This document shows positions 8,735 through 17,765 of a stretch of 64,000 bases of DNA, one piece after another. Origin of the DNA: Streptomyces sp. NBC_01463 (GTDB taxonomy: Bacteria > Actinomycetota > Actinomycetes > Streptomycetales > Streptomycetaceae); contig CP109468.1 of NCBI GenBank assembly GCA_036227345.1, forward strand, positions 558,001-622,000, given 5' to 3'. How positions within the stretch are numbered: the stretch's first letter is position 1; each line of letters starts with the position of its first letter. Made by a program: the position numbers and the translations under genes. The notes under the pieces are model-generated. The model did no database searches. It saw only the letters and a program-made list of their open reading frames with translations, and was not told the DNA's origin.

Positions 8735-10927
8735 TCAGTGCGCCGTGGTCTGCGGGGCGACCTCGACCAGCAGGGCCTGCCCCGGGTTGAGCGTCGGCAG
8801 GGGCAGTCCCGCACCCGTCAGTACGGTGCCGGGCAGTGCCACCCAGTCCTCGACCGCCGCCCGGTACCAGGCGGGTCCGGTGATCTGGTGCACGGAGGGC
8901 AGCCCGGCCTCCGTACGGATCCGGACCCGGTAGCCGCGTCCCGGGGCGAGGCCAGGGAGGCGGACGCGGCCCGACTGAGCCGGCACGGACGTCCGGGTCC
9001 GCACCCAGCAGAACAGCGCGGCCCCGGCGTCGGGGGCGACGACCCCGTGCAGCTGTGTCGCGTCGTCATCGAGGTCCGCCCGCACCACCCGGCCGCCGTG
9101 CAGCAGCCCGCGCACCTCCTTGTAGAGCGCGGCCCAGCGCGTCAGCGTCTCCAGTTGCTCCGGTGTCCGCGCGGTCAGGTCGTCCTCGATGCCCGCGTGC
9201 CCGAACAGCGCGGTGATCAGCCGGAACGAGTCGTCGGCGACCCGGCCCGTCGTATGGCTCCGCGGGCCCCCGACGTGGGCGCCGACGAGCTCGGGCGGGA
9301 GCAGCTGGCCGGTCCACCGCTGGATGGTCTGGCGTTCCAGCGGGTCGTTGCAGTCCGAGGCCCACACCCGGTCCGTGCGGGCGAGCACCCCGAGGTCGAC
9401 GCGCCCGCCCCCGCTGGAGCACGACTCGATCTCCAGGCCGGGCCTGCGGGCCCTGAGTGCGTCCATCAGCCGGTACAGGGCCCGGGTCTGGGCGTGCACC
9501 CCCGGCCGGTCACCACCGTGCGCACCCCGGTGGACCGCCTCGTGCAGCTCCCGGTTGTGGTCCCACTTCAGGTAGTCGATGCGGTACTCGGCGACGAGGG
9601 CGTCCAGCGCCTCCAGGAGATACGCGAACGCGTCCTCGTGCGCCACGTTCAGCACGTACTGGTGGCGGGCGCTCGGCCCCAGGCCAACGGACGGGCCGAG
9701 CAGCCACTCGGGGTGCTCCCGGGCCAGCCGCGACGCGAGGCTCACCATCTCCGGCTCCACCCAGAGCCCGAACTGCATGCCGTGGGCGTGCACCCGGTCC
9801 GCGAGCGGGCTCAGCCCCTCGGGCCACACCTGCGGGTCCACGGCCCAGTCGCCGAGCCCGGCCGTGTCGTCCCGGCGGCCGAGGAACCAGCCGTCGTCCA
9901 GGACGAGTCGCTCCACCCCCACCGACGCCGCGGTGTCGGCCAGTGCGAGGAGCCTTTCGGGGCGGTGGTCGAAGTAGACCGCCTCCCAGGTGTTCAGGGT
10001 CAGCGGACGCGGTGACGAAGGATGCCCGGGCCGGGCACGGAGCATCGTGTGGAAGCGGCCGGCCAGTCCGTCCAGGCCCTCGTCGGACCAGGCGAAGAAG
10101 CACTCGGGCGAGGTGTAGCTGTCCCCCGGGCCGAGCCGGATCTCGCCGGGTGCGAGGAGCTCACCCCCGCCGAGGACGCCGCCGTGGACCCCCGCGCCCT
10201 CGGGCAGCCGCTCGGCCAGCCAGCGCTGGTTGCCGCTCCAGCCGACGTGCAGGGCCCACACCTCGCCGCTGCGGAAGCCGAATCCGGGCACCCCGACCGT
10301 CAGCAGATGGGGCGCGTCGAGGCCCGGCTTTCCCCGGCGGATCTCGCGGACGTGCCCGCCGAAAGCGAGCGGGCCGCGCTGCGGGGAGCGTTCGCGGCAC
10401 CACTTGCCGGTGAAGTCCAGGATCTCCTGGGCCCGGTTCGGCAGCGGGAGGAGTGCGGTGGTGGCGGAGAGGTCGTACGGGGCGGCGGTGCCGGACGCGT
10501 CGGGCGGGCAGGCCACCCGGGTGTGCACACCCAGCACGCCGGACGGGTCGAGCCGGTAGGTGAGGGTGAGATCGAGGCCGGCGTCGGCGTCGTGGAGGCC
10601 GATGACCAAGGCGTCCTGGCTCTGTTCGGCGCCGGTCATCGTGACCCGGGGCGTGGTGGCGGTGCCGGCCCGGTGGCCCTGGTGGGCCGGGGTGCCCGAC
10701 CAGCCGTCGGCCTCGGTGGGCCAGACGGTGAACTGCCGCGCCTCGTCAAGGGAGTTGTTGAGGGCGACGCCGTCCGCCGTCAGCCCCAGGGCGGCGAGGC
10801 CCTCGTCGGTCAGCTCGCCGAGGTCCTCGCCCCAGTGCAGGATGCGGGGCAGCGGAGCACGGAGCTCGACGACGAAACTCACCCCGGCTGCGCGCAGGTG
10901 TGCGGTCCGGTCGGTGATGCGGGTCAT
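8735..10927 (-). CDS. GH36 alpha-galactosidase, cytoplasmic
   Basis: 730-residue family GH36 enzyme hydrolysing alpha-galactosides such as melibiose or raffinose-type sugars. There is an N-terminal beta-supersandwich domain, then a TIM barrel with VLDDGWF, nucleophile motif DYLKWDHNR (Asp456) and acid/base motif WASDCNDP (Asp525), then a C-terminal beta domain. No signal peptide is visible, so it probably acts on sugars imported by the ABC system nearby. A candidate promoter lies at 11084-11112. It diverges from a ROK regulator. Confidence 0.92.
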   Translation of the reverse strand: MTRITDRTAHLRAAGVSFVVELRAPLPRILHWGEDLGELTDEGLAALGLTADGVALNNSLDEARQFTVWPTEADGWSGTPAHQGHRAGTATTPRVTMTGAEQSQDALVIGLHDADAGLDLTLTYRLDPSGVLGVHTRVACPPDASGTAAPYDLSATTALLPLPNRAQEILDFTGKWCRERSPQRGPLAFGGHVREIRRGKPGLDAPHLLTVGVPGFGFRSGEVWALHVGWSGNQRWLAERLPEGAGVHGGVLGGGELLAPGEIRLGPGDSYTSPECFFAWSDEGLDGLAGRFHTMLRARPGHPSSPRPLTLNTWEAVYFDHRPERLLALADTAASVGVERLVLDDGWFLGRRDDTAGLGDWAVDPQVWPEGLSPLADRVHAHGMQFGLWVEPEMVSLASRLAREHPEWLLGPSVGLGPSARHQYVLNVAHEDAFAYLLEALDALVAEYRIDYLKWDHNRELHEAVHRGAHGGDRPGVHAQTRALYRLMDALRARRPGLEIESCSSGGGRVDLGVLARTDRVWASDCNDPLERQTIQRWTGQLLPPELVGAHVGGPRSHTTGRVADDSFRLITALFGHAGIEDDLTARTPEQLETLTRWAALYKEVRGLLHGGRVVRADLDDDATQLHGVVAPDAGAALFCWVRTRTSVPAQSGRVRLPGLAPGRGYRVRIRTEAGLPSVHQITGPAWYRAAVEDWVALPGTVLTGAGLPLPTLNPGQALLVEVAPQTTAH

Positions 10928-11083
10928 GCCTTGTCCTCTCGAAACCAGTGGGGCGGGGTCGTGGCTCCACCGCCCGGCGGAGACGGCCTCCTGCCGGAAC
11001 CCGGCGCAACGGCCCTACCCCGATGGACGGTTCACGAACTGCTCTTCACGAACTGCTCCACGGCGCACTCTTCGCCGCGACGA

Positions 11084-11112
11084 AGCTAACGATAATTTCC
11101 TTCCATCGTCAA
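11084..11112 (-). promoter_or_regulatory. Candidate promoter of the GH36 gene with shared ROK-locus element
   Basis: On the minus strand: TTGACG (11112-11107), 17 bp, TTAGCT (11089-11084). The -35 is good and the -10 weak. The spacer contains GGAAATTA, which is also inside the promoter of the second ROK gene (13296-13324). On the plus strand ACGAT/ATCGT form an inverted repeat (11089-11093, 11105-11109). The start codon lies about 150 bases downstream, so a long 5' leader is implied if this promoter is used. Confidence 0.4.
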
Positions 11113-11198
11113 TATATTCCGTGCCATCCCGAGCGGGGATCGACCACTCGCGCCACCTGCGCCGTAACCGATCCATCCCCTTGCTTTCGGGCAGAAGG

Positions 11199-11204
11199 TA
11201 ATCT
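11199..11204 (+). promoter_or_regulatory. -10 element suggesting a leaderless ROK transcript
   Basis: TAATCT lies exactly 7 bases before the GTG start at 11212, and no ribosome site lies between them. The expected transcription start would fall on or beside the start codon, giving a leaderless mRNA. No clear -35 was found. Confidence 0.4.
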
Positions 11205-11211
11205 CGACGGG

Positions 11212-12438
11212 GTGAACCTCTCCCACCGGCCGCCGTCCGCAGCCCTCGTGCTCCAGACCCTGCTGACCCAGGGACCGTTGACCCGGGCGGAGCTCGGACG
11301 CCGTACCGGGCTGTCCTCGGGGGCGGTCACCAAGGTCTCGGCCCCCCTGCTCGACGACGGCTGGATCACCGAGCTCGGCCCGTCCGGGGAACGGCAGCCC
11401 GGACGGCCCGCCACGCTGGTGGCGGTCCGGCCCGGACGTGCCCGGTTCATCGGGATCAAGGTGACGGCGGACGAACTGATCGGCATGCTCGTCGACCTCA
11501 CCGCCACCCCGCTGACCACCCGGCGGGTCCCGCTGCGCTCCCGGGACGTCGGCACGGTGGTGAAGGCGGTCGCCCGCCTGGCCGGCACGCTCTCCGGTGC
11601 CGCGGAGGGCGAGAGGGGTGAGGCCGGTCCGGCGGTGCACAGTATCGGCGTGACGGTCTCGGGCGACGTGGACGGACCGGCCGGCATCGTGCGCTACTCC
11701 CCCTTCCTCGACTGGCACGGGGTGCGGCTCGCCGCACTGGTCGAGGAGGCGACCGGCATCGCGACGGCCGTCGAGAACGACGTCCGGGCCCTCACCGTCG
11801 CCGAGCAGTGGTTCGGCGCGGGGGTCGGGCTCTCCTCCTTCGCCCTGGTCACGGTGGGCGCGGGGGTGGGCTGCGGGATGTCGGTCGACGGGCGCGTGAT
11901 CGCGGGGGCGTACGGGGTGTCGGGCGAGCTGGGGCATCTGCCCGTCGGCGGTACCGACCGGGTCTGCACCTGCGGCAACACCGGCTGCGTGGAGGCCGTC
12001 GCCTCGACGCAGGCCATCGTCGAACAGGTGCAGGAGCGGACGGGGGACACGGATCTGTCGCTGGCGGGCGCCGTCCGCCTGGCGCGCGCGGGGGACGCGG
12101 CCGCACGCGGGGTGTTCACCCGGGCGGGGCGGGCCCTCGGCCTGGCCATCGCGTCGGTGGCCAACCTCATCGGGCCGGAGCGGATCATCATCTCCGGCGA
12201 GGGCGTTGCCGCGTACGACCTGTTCGCCGAGGAGATCCGCCGGTCCTTCGCCGACCAGGCGTTCGGCGCGGCCGCCCGGTGCGAAATCCTGGTGCGGCCG
12301 CTGCCGTTCGAGACCTGGGCGCGCGGCGGCGCCGCCGTCGCGGCGCACCGCCTGTTCGCCCCGCTCCCCGGCAGGAACGAGGCGACCGCCGGGCTCCGGG
12401 CCGTGCCCGGCGGGCCGTTCGCGGCCGGTCACGCGTAG
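11212..12438 (+). CDS. ROK-family transcriptional regulator 1
   Basis: 408 residues: an N-terminal winged helix (LTRAELGRRTGLSSGAVTKV) and a ROK sugar-kinase-like domain with the zinc motif CTCGNTGCVEAVAS near the middle. Such proteins are usually sugar-responsive repressors. It diverges from the GH36 gene and is strongly similar along its whole length to the ROK protein at 13332-14507 (shared segments include SPFLDWHGVRL/SPFLDWRDVDL and NDVRALTVAEQWFG). The two are paralogues serving one locus. The GTG start is supported by the -10 element 7 bases before it. Its 3' end overlaps the convergent NPP1 gene by 10 bp. Confidence 0.88.
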   Translation: MNLSHRPPSAALVLQTLLTQGPLTRAELGRRTGLSSGAVTKVSAPLLDDGWITELGPSGERQPGRPATLVAVRPGRARFIGIKVTADELIGMLVDLTATPLTTRRVPLRSRDVGTVVKAVARLAGTLSGAAEGERGEAGPAVHSIGVTVSGDVDGPAGIVRYSPFLDWHGVRLAALVEEATGIATAVENDVRALTVAEQWFGAGVGLSSFALVTVGAGVGCGMSVDGRVIAGAYGVSGELGHLPVGGTDRVCTCGNTGCVEAVASTQAIVEQVQERTGDTDLSLAGAVRLARAGDAAARGVFTRAGRALGLAIASVANLIGPERIIISGEGVAAYDLFAEEIRRSFADQAFGAAARCEILVRPLPFETWARGGAAVAAHRLFAPLPGRNEATAGLRAVPGGPFAAGHA

Positions 12439-13196
12439 GGGTCGAAGGGGATTCCCGCAGGCTTCGCCCTGGCCAGGTGAGCGGCGAAGTTGCCGTCCTT
12501 GAGGCCGAAGACGGCGCTGCCGAAGTCGGCCTGCACCAGCGCGTCCCGGACGCCCGCGGGGTAGCCGTTCCAGCCCACGAGGTCGGGGAACTGCCACTGG
12601 TGGTAGTGGTTCTCGGGCGGCTCGTCGCCGGTGGTCGCGGGGCGGAAGCAGTGCGTGCCGATCCCGTCCTTGTGGTAGACGACCTTGGGGTGCGTACCGT
12701 CCCACTTCATCGCGTCCCGGGCATACACGTCGAAGTTGCCGTGGGCGGAGGTGGAGACGTACTTGGCCTCGTTGTCCTGCACCCAGACCACGACGTGCTC
12801 CCAGTCGTGGCGGTGCCCGCCGAGTCCGCTGCCGGCCACCGCCTGGTCCTTCTCGAAGTAGAGGCCGTACATGATCGCGCACCAGCCGTTGTTGCACAGC
12901 GAGCGGGCGTAGCCGTTGGTGTTGTCCAGGTCGGAGGCGTCGTGGCAACTGCCGTTGACCGCACCCGTGGTGTTCAGCCCGGGTGCCACCGTGCCGTCCG
13001 CGCCGATGGCGGGGGTCGGGTAGCAGCCGTCCCCGTCGTAGTCGAAGGCGGGCTGGAAGGTCTGTTCCAGCCCGTCCGCGTTCGCGGGCAGGGCGCCCGG
13101 CACGGCCGCGAACGCGCTGCCGGACGAGGCGACGACGAGCACCGCGGCCGCGGCCAGGGTGAGCGACGCCCTGCGGAGCCGTCCTGAGTTCTTCAC
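12429..13196 (-). CDS. Secreted NPP1 / NEP1-like (necrosis-inducing) protein
   Basis: 255 residues with a classical signal peptide (KNSGRLRR, hydrophobic core, likely cleavage after AFA at residue 30). The mature part carries the NLP hallmark heptapeptide GHRHDWE at 127-133 and several cysteines (58, 84, 101, 106, 183) that could form disulfides. In plant pathogens NLPs bind sphingolipids of plant membranes and are cytolytic; related proteins occur in soil Streptomyces where the role is unclear. It sits between two ROK regulators and shares the upstream region of the second, so it may be co-regulated with sugar genes. The family call is strong; toxicity is inferred. Confidence 0.88.
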   Translation of the reverse strand: MKNSGRLRRASLTLAAAAVLVVASSGSAFAAVPGALPANADGLEQTFQPAFDYDGDGCYPTPAIGADGTVAPGLNTTGAVNGSCHDASDLDNTNGYARSLCNNGWCAIMYGLYFEKDQAVAGSGLGGHRHDWEHVVVWVQDNEAKYVSTSAHGNFDVYARDAMKWDGTHPKVVYHKDGIGTHCFRPATTGDEPPENHYHQWQFPDLVGWNGYPAGVRDALVQADFGSAVFGLKDGNFAAHLARAKPAGIPFDPYA

Positions 13197-13295
13197 TGCT
13201 GCCTCCTGGTTGACGTCCGCCTGCCGGACTCGCCACGCGATGGCATGCCCATGTCGAACGACAGGGAACCCAACCCGTTCGTTTGAGTTTTTTTA

Positions 13296-13324
13296 TTGAC
13301 AGAGGAAATTAACTCCCCTACGTT
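13296..13324 (+). promoter_or_regulatory. Promoter of ROK regulator 2, probably leaderless
   Basis: TTGACA (13296-13301), 17 bp, TACGTT (13319-13324), then 7 bases and the ATG at 13332. This spacing puts transcription start at the start codon. The spacer GAGGAAATTAAC resembles the GGAAATTA spacer of the GH36 promoter and may be a common ROK operator. Confidence 0.6.
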
Positions 13325-13331
13325 TCCGGCC

Positions 13332-14507
13332 ATGTCACCGACCAACCTCGTCGAGACGTTCCCGGCGGCAACGCCGGCCGGCTCGCTGGTGTTCACCACG
13401 GCTCTGTCCCAAGGGCCGCTCTCCCGTGTGGAGATCGCCCGCCGGACCGGGCTCTCCTCGGCCGCCGTCACCAGGGCCGTGCGTCCGCTGATGGACACCG
13501 GATACGTCGTCGAGGACCTGGACGGCAGCACGCCGCCCGCGGTGGGCCGGCCGGCCAACCCGGTACGCGTCAACGGCGGTCGGGCTCTCTTCATCGGGGT
13601 CAAGGTGACCGCGGACGAGGTCATCGCGGTGCTCGCCGACCTCTGCTGCCGGGTCCGGACGGCCCGTCACGCACCGCTGCCCGGAAGGGCTCCGGCCGAG
13701 GTGATCTCCACGGTCGCCGCGCTCACCGCCGGACTCCTCACCGAGGCGCAGGCGTACGGCGTCGGGGTGCGCGGCCTGGCCGTCGCGGTCTCCGGCGATG
13801 TGGACCGGGCCGCCGGTGTGGTCCGGTACTCGCCGTTCCTCGACTGGCGCGACGTCGACCTCGCCGCGCTCATGGAAACGGCGACCGGGCTGCCCGTCAC
13901 AGTGGACAACGACGTGCGGGCGCTGACCGTGGCCGAGCAGTGGTTCGGCTCAGGGGTCGGGCGCTCCGACTTCGCCCTGGTCACGGTCGGAGCCGGGATC
14001 GGCTGCGGACTGGTCGTGCACGGCCGGGTGGTGGCCGGGGCGCACGGGGTGGCCGGCGAGATCGGTCATCTGTCCATCGATCCGCTGGGACCGCTGTGCC
14101 ACTGCGGCAACCGGGGGTGCGTCGAGGCCATCGCCTCGGACTCGGCCATCGTCCGGCGCATCGAGGAGGAGACGGGACGGCCGGTCGGCGGGCCCGCGCA
14201 CGCCCTGGAGCTGGCACGGTCCGGGAACCCGGTGGCCTGTGCGGCGTTCGCCCGTGCCGGTGCCGCCATCGGCCGGGGCATCGGAGCGGTCGCCAACCTG
14301 CTCGGTCCCGAGTGCGTGATCATCTCCGGCGAAGGCCTCGCGGCGTACGACCTGTTCGCCGCGCAGATCCGTGACGCGTTCGCCACCACCGTATTCAGCA
14401 CAGCCGCGCAGTGCGACGTGATCACACGCCCGCTGCCGTTCGAGCAGTGGGCGCGCGGGGCCGCGGCCACTGCCATCCAGACCTTCATCGGGTCCGACAC
14501 CTTCTAG
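13332..14507 (+). CDS. ROK-family transcriptional regulator 2
   Basis: 391 residues: an N-terminal winged helix (LSRVEIARRTGLSSAAVTRAV) and a ROK domain with zinc motif CHCGNRGCVEAIAS. The frame could be extended to a TTG at 13296, but that codon is the -35 box of the promoter, so the ATG at 13332 is taken as start. It lies 8 bp before the sugar-binding protein gene and overlaps that gene's ribosome site (AGGAG within the stop region), so regulator and transporter are probably one transcript. It presumably represses the ABC/GH operon until a galactoside- or fucoside-derived inducer appears. Confidence 0.88.
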   Translation: MSPTNLVETFPAATPAGSLVFTTALSQGPLSRVEIARRTGLSSAAVTRAVRPLMDTGYVVEDLDGSTPPAVGRPANPVRVNGGRALFIGVKVTADEVIAVLADLCCRVRTARHAPLPGRAPAEVISTVAALTAGLLTEAQAYGVGVRGLAVAVSGDVDRAAGVVRYSPFLDWRDVDLAALMETATGLPVTVDNDVRALTVAEQWFGSGVGRSDFALVTVGAGIGCGLVVHGRVVAGAHGVAGEIGHLSIDPLGPLCHCGNRGCVEAIASDSAIVRRIEEETGRPVGGPAHALELARSGNPVACAAFARAGAAIGRGIGAVANLLGPECVIISGEGLAAYDLFAAQIRDAFATTVFSTAAQCDVITRPLPFEQWARGAAATAIQTFIGSDTF

Positions 14508-14515
14508 GAGTAGCG

Positions 14516-15826
14516 ATGTCTGAGCAGAGCCGCATACCGGGGCAGGGCGGTCCGGGCCGCCGGCGTGTCATGGGCGGGCTGATGGGCGTGGGCGCCGCGG
14601 CACTGGCCGCCCCCGCGCTGACGGCCTGCGGGGGCGGGGCCGCCGCCGACCCGAAGACGGTGACCTTCGGGTCGAACGGTGCCGACGCCACCCCCAAGAA
14701 GGCGTACGAGGCGCTGACCACGGCATTCAAGAAGGACAGCGGACTCGACGTCAAGACCAACACCGTCGACCACGACACGTTCCAGAAGAGCATCTCCAGC
14801 TATCTGCAGGGCACTCCGGACGACGTCTTCACCTGGTTCGCGGGCTACCGCATGCAGTACTTCGCCAAGAAGAAGCTCTGCGCACCGCTGGACGACGTGT
14901 GGGAGAAGATCGGCGGCGGCTTCAGCGAGGCGGCCAAGCAGCTCTCCCGCGGCGAGGACGGAAAGTACTACTTCGTTCCGCTGTACAACTACCCCTGGGC
15001 CGTCTTCTACCGCAAGAGCCTGTTCAGGGAACGCGGTTACCGGGCACCCGCCACCTGGGACCAGTTCGTCGCGCTGGCCAAGCAGATGAAGAAGGACGGG
15101 CTGTCGCCCATCGCCGCCGGCTACGGCGGCGGGGACACCTGGAGCATCCTCGGCGCGTTCGACTACCTCAACCTGCGGGTCAACGGCTACGAGTTCCACA
15201 TGTCGCTGCTGGGCGGCGACGTCAGCTGGACCGACCCCCGGGTGCGGGCCGTGCTGGACCACTGGCGGGAGCTGAGCCCGTACTACCAGGAGCGGGCCGG
15301 CGGCCGCTCCTGGCAGGACGCCGCCCAGTCGCTGCTGGACAAGAAGTCGGGCATGGCCGTGATCGGCCTGTTCCTCGGACAGCAGATCAGCGACCCGAAG
15401 CTGCGGGACGACATCGACTTCTTCGCCTTCCCGGAGATCGCCCCGTCGCACGGCCAGGACACCGTCGAGGCGCCGACCGACGGATTCATGCTCAGCCGCC
15501 GGCCCCGGAACGAGAAGAAGGCGAAGCAGTTCCTCGAATTCCTCGGCGGAGCCCGGGCGGAGGGCCTGTACATGGGGGTCGACCCGAGCAATGTCGCCGT
15601 GCACGGCGACGCCGACACCAGCGGCTACAACGCCCTCCAGAAGAAGTCCGCCGAACTCATCTCCAAGGCCCGCCACATCACCCAGTTCGGTGACCGGGAC
15701 AGTGACCCGGGCTTCATCTCCACCGTCGTGCTGCCCGGACTGTCGCAGTGGCTGAGCAGCCCCGACGACGGCGCGGCCGCGCTCAAGAAGATCGAGTCGC
15801 AGCGTTCGCGATTCTTCGCCGCCTGA
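14516..15826 (+). CDS. Sugar-binding lipoprotein of a CUT1 ABC importer
   Basis: 436-residue extracellular solute-binding protein (family 1). The N-terminus combines a twin-arginine-like stretch (PGRRRVMGG) with a lipobox LTAC (Cys38), predicting Tat export and lipid anchoring. AGGAG sits 5 bases before the ATG. The body has the family's inter-lobe pattern with aromatic residues (WFAGYRMQYF, YYFVPLYNYPWAVFYRKSLF). With the two permeases downstream and the alpha-galactosidases around it, the likely substrate is a galactose- or fucose-containing oligosaccharide; the exact sugar is not readable. Confidence 0.88.
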   Translation: MSEQSRIPGQGGPGRRRVMGGLMGVGAAALAAPALTACGGGAAADPKTVTFGSNGADATPKKAYEALTTAFKKDSGLDVKTNTVDHDTFQKSISSYLQGTPDDVFTWFAGYRMQYFAKKKLCAPLDDVWEKIGGGFSEAAKQLSRGEDGKYYFVPLYNYPWAVFYRKSLFRERGYRAPATWDQFVALAKQMKKDGLSPIAAGYGGGDTWSILGAFDYLNLRVNGYEFHMSLLGGDVSWTDPRVRAVLDHWRELSPYYQERAGGRSWQDAAQSLLDKKSGMAVIGLFLGQQISDPKLRDDIDFFAFPEIAPSHGQDTVEAPTDGFMLSRRPRNEKKAKQFLEFLGGARAEGLYMGVDPSNVAVHGDADTSGYNALQKKSAELISKARHITQFGDRDSDPGFISTVVLPGLSQWLSSPDDGAAALKKIESQRSRFFAA

Positions 15827-15848
15827 CCGACCCAGGGAAGCCCCACCC

Positions 15849-16790
15849 ATGTCCTCCGTACCTTCCGCGCCGCCCGGCACCCGGCGGACGCGACGGCCAC
15901 GACGGCTCGGCCTCTCCGACCGGCTCTTCCTCACCGTGATCGTCGGCATCCCGCTGCTCGCCCTGCTGCTCTTCGTCTGGCTGCCGGCGCTCGCGTCGCT
16001 CGCCCTGTCCTTCACCCAGTGGGACGGGCTCGAACTGTCCGGCATCCAGTGGACCGGCCTGGACAACTACCGGGAAATTCTCACGAATTACCCGCCGTTC
16101 TGGCCGGCCGTCCAGCACAACGTCATCTGGCTGCTCTTCACCGCCCTGCTGCCCACCCCGTTCGGCATCTTCCTGGCCTACCAGCTCGACCGGAAGATCC
16201 GTTTCACCCGGATCTACCAGACCGCGATCTTCCTGCCCATGGTGCTGTCCCTGGCCGTGGTGGGTCTCATCTGGGAGATCATCTACAACCCCGACAACGG
16301 TCTGCTGAACGGCATCCTCGCCACAGCCGCCCCGGGCCACCACATCGACTGGCTGGGCGACCCGGACCTCAATCTGTGGATGGTGCTCATCGCCTCGGCG
16401 TGGCGGCACACCGGCTACATCATGATCCTCTACCTGGCCGGTCTGAAGGGCTTCGACCCGGCCCTCAAGGAGGCGGCCGCCCTCGACGGGGCCAACGGCC
16501 GGCAGACGTTCCTGCGCGTGGTCTTCCCCGCCCTGAAGCCCGTCAACGTGATCATCCTGGTCGTGACGGCCATGGAGTCGCTGCGCGCCTTCGACATCGT
16601 GTACGTGCTCGGCGGCGGCGTCGGCAGCAAGCCCGGGATGGAGCTGCTGTCCCTGCTGATCACCGACAACATCATCGGCGAGTCCAGCCACATCGGTTAC
16701 GGATCGGCGCTCGCGATGATCATGCTGGTGATCTCGCTGGCGGCCATCGGCACCTTCCTCGTACAGAACTTCCGCAAGGAGGACCAGTGA
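15849..16790 (+). CDS. ABC sugar permease (MalF-type)
   Basis: 313 residues with six predicted membrane helices and the cytoplasmic EAA loop EAAALDGANGRQTFLRVVFPAL near 215-236, which contacts the ATPase. It has a basic N-terminal tail before the first helix. Its stop overlaps the next permease start (GTGA). No ATPase is encoded here; Streptomyces CUT1 importers typically share the multitask ATPase MsiK encoded elsewhere. Confidence 0.92.
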   Translation: MSSVPSAPPGTRRTRRPRRLGLSDRLFLTVIVGIPLLALLLFVWLPALASLALSFTQWDGLELSGIQWTGLDNYREILTNYPPFWPAVQHNVIWLLFTALLPTPFGIFLAYQLDRKIRFTRIYQTAIFLPMVLSLAVVGLIWEIIYNPDNGLLNGILATAAPGHHIDWLGDPDLNLWMVLIASAWRHTGYIMILYLAGLKGFDPALKEAAALDGANGRQTFLRVVFPALKPVNVIILVVTAMESLRAFDIVYVLGGGVGSKPGMELLSLLITDNIIGESSHIGYGSALAMIMLVISLAAIGTFLVQNFRKEDQ

Positions 16791-17710
16791 CGGTCACCGC
16801 ATCGCCGCCGCGCGTCCGCGGCTCATCGGCCCGCCGCCCGCCGTCCGCGCCCGCAGCGGCCCGGCCCCGGCGTCAGACCGGACGCCATGTGATGCTGGCC
16901 GGCATCTCCCTGCTGTGGCTGGTCCCGCTGCTGTGGGCCGTCTTCACCTCGCTGCGGCCGTACGAGGACACCGCGGCGCACGGCTACCTGTCCTGGCCGC
17001 GCAGCATCGGACTGGACAACTTCACCGCCGCCTGGGGCCAGTCGGGCATGCCGCACTACTTCTGGAACTCGGTCCTGGTCACCGTTCCCGCGGTGCTCGG
17101 CACGCTGTTCTTCTCGGCCGCCGTGGCGTTCTTCGTGTCGCGGTTCGACTTCCGGTGGAACATCGCGCTGCTGATGCTGTTCACCGCGGGCAATCTGCTG
17201 CCCGCGCAGGTCCTGATCACCCCGCTCTACCGGCTGTACCTCCAGGTGCCGCTGCCCGCCTGGATGAGCGATTCGCTGCTTCTGTACAACTCGTACTGGG
17301 GCATCATCGCCATCCACATCGCGTACCAGTGCGGCTTCTGCACCTTCGTCCTCAGCAACTACATGAAGACGATCCCCAAGGAGATCACCGAGGCGGCGCT
17401 GGTCGACGGCGCGCAGGTGTGGCGCCAGTTCCTGCAGATCGTGCTGCCGCTGTGCCGTCCGGCGTTCGCCGCGCTGGCCACGCTGGAGTCGATCTGGATC
17501 TACAACGACTTCTTCTGGCCGCTCGTGCTGATCGAGACCGGCGACAAACGGCCGGTGACCTCGGCACTCGCCAGCCTCCAGGGGCAGTACTTCACCAACC
17601 CGAACCTGATCGCGGCGGGGGCGCTGATGACGGCCGTGCCGACGCTCCTCGTGTACTTCGCGCTGCAGCGCCAGTTCATCAGCGGCCTCACCATCGGCGC
17701 GGGCAAGTAG
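16787..17710 (+). CDS. ABC sugar permease (MalG-type)
   Basis: 307 residues, six predicted helices, EAA loop EAALVDGAQVWRQFLQIVLPL. The start is the GTG overlapping the previous stop by 4 bp; a longer frame upstream is antisense-like sequence inside the first permease. It forms the heterodimeric channel with the preceding gene. Confidence 0.92.
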   Translation: MTVTASPPRVRGSSARRPPSAPAAARPRRQTGRHVMLAGISLLWLVPLLWAVFTSLRPYEDTAAHGYLSWPRSIGLDNFTAAWGQSGMPHYFWNSVLVTVPAVLGTLFFSAAVAFFVSRFDFRWNIALLMLFTAGNLLPAQVLITPLYRLYLQVPLPAWMSDSLLLYNSYWGIIAIHIAYQCGFCTFVLSNYMKTIPKEITEAALVDGAQVWRQFLQIVLPLCRPAFAALATLESIWIYNDFFWPLVLIETGDKRPVTSALASLQGQYFTNPNLIAAGALMTAVPTLLVYFALQRQFISGLTIGAGK

Positions 17711-17765
17711 CCGGGCCGTACCGAACCGTCCTGTCCACCCGCACACAGAGCAGGAGACCACCCGC

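Noticed and set aside
13296..13331. TTG start extending ROK regulator 2 by 12 residues
   Set aside because: The TTG is the first half of a strong -35 box and the -10 box lies in the extension, so it cannot be translated from that promoter.
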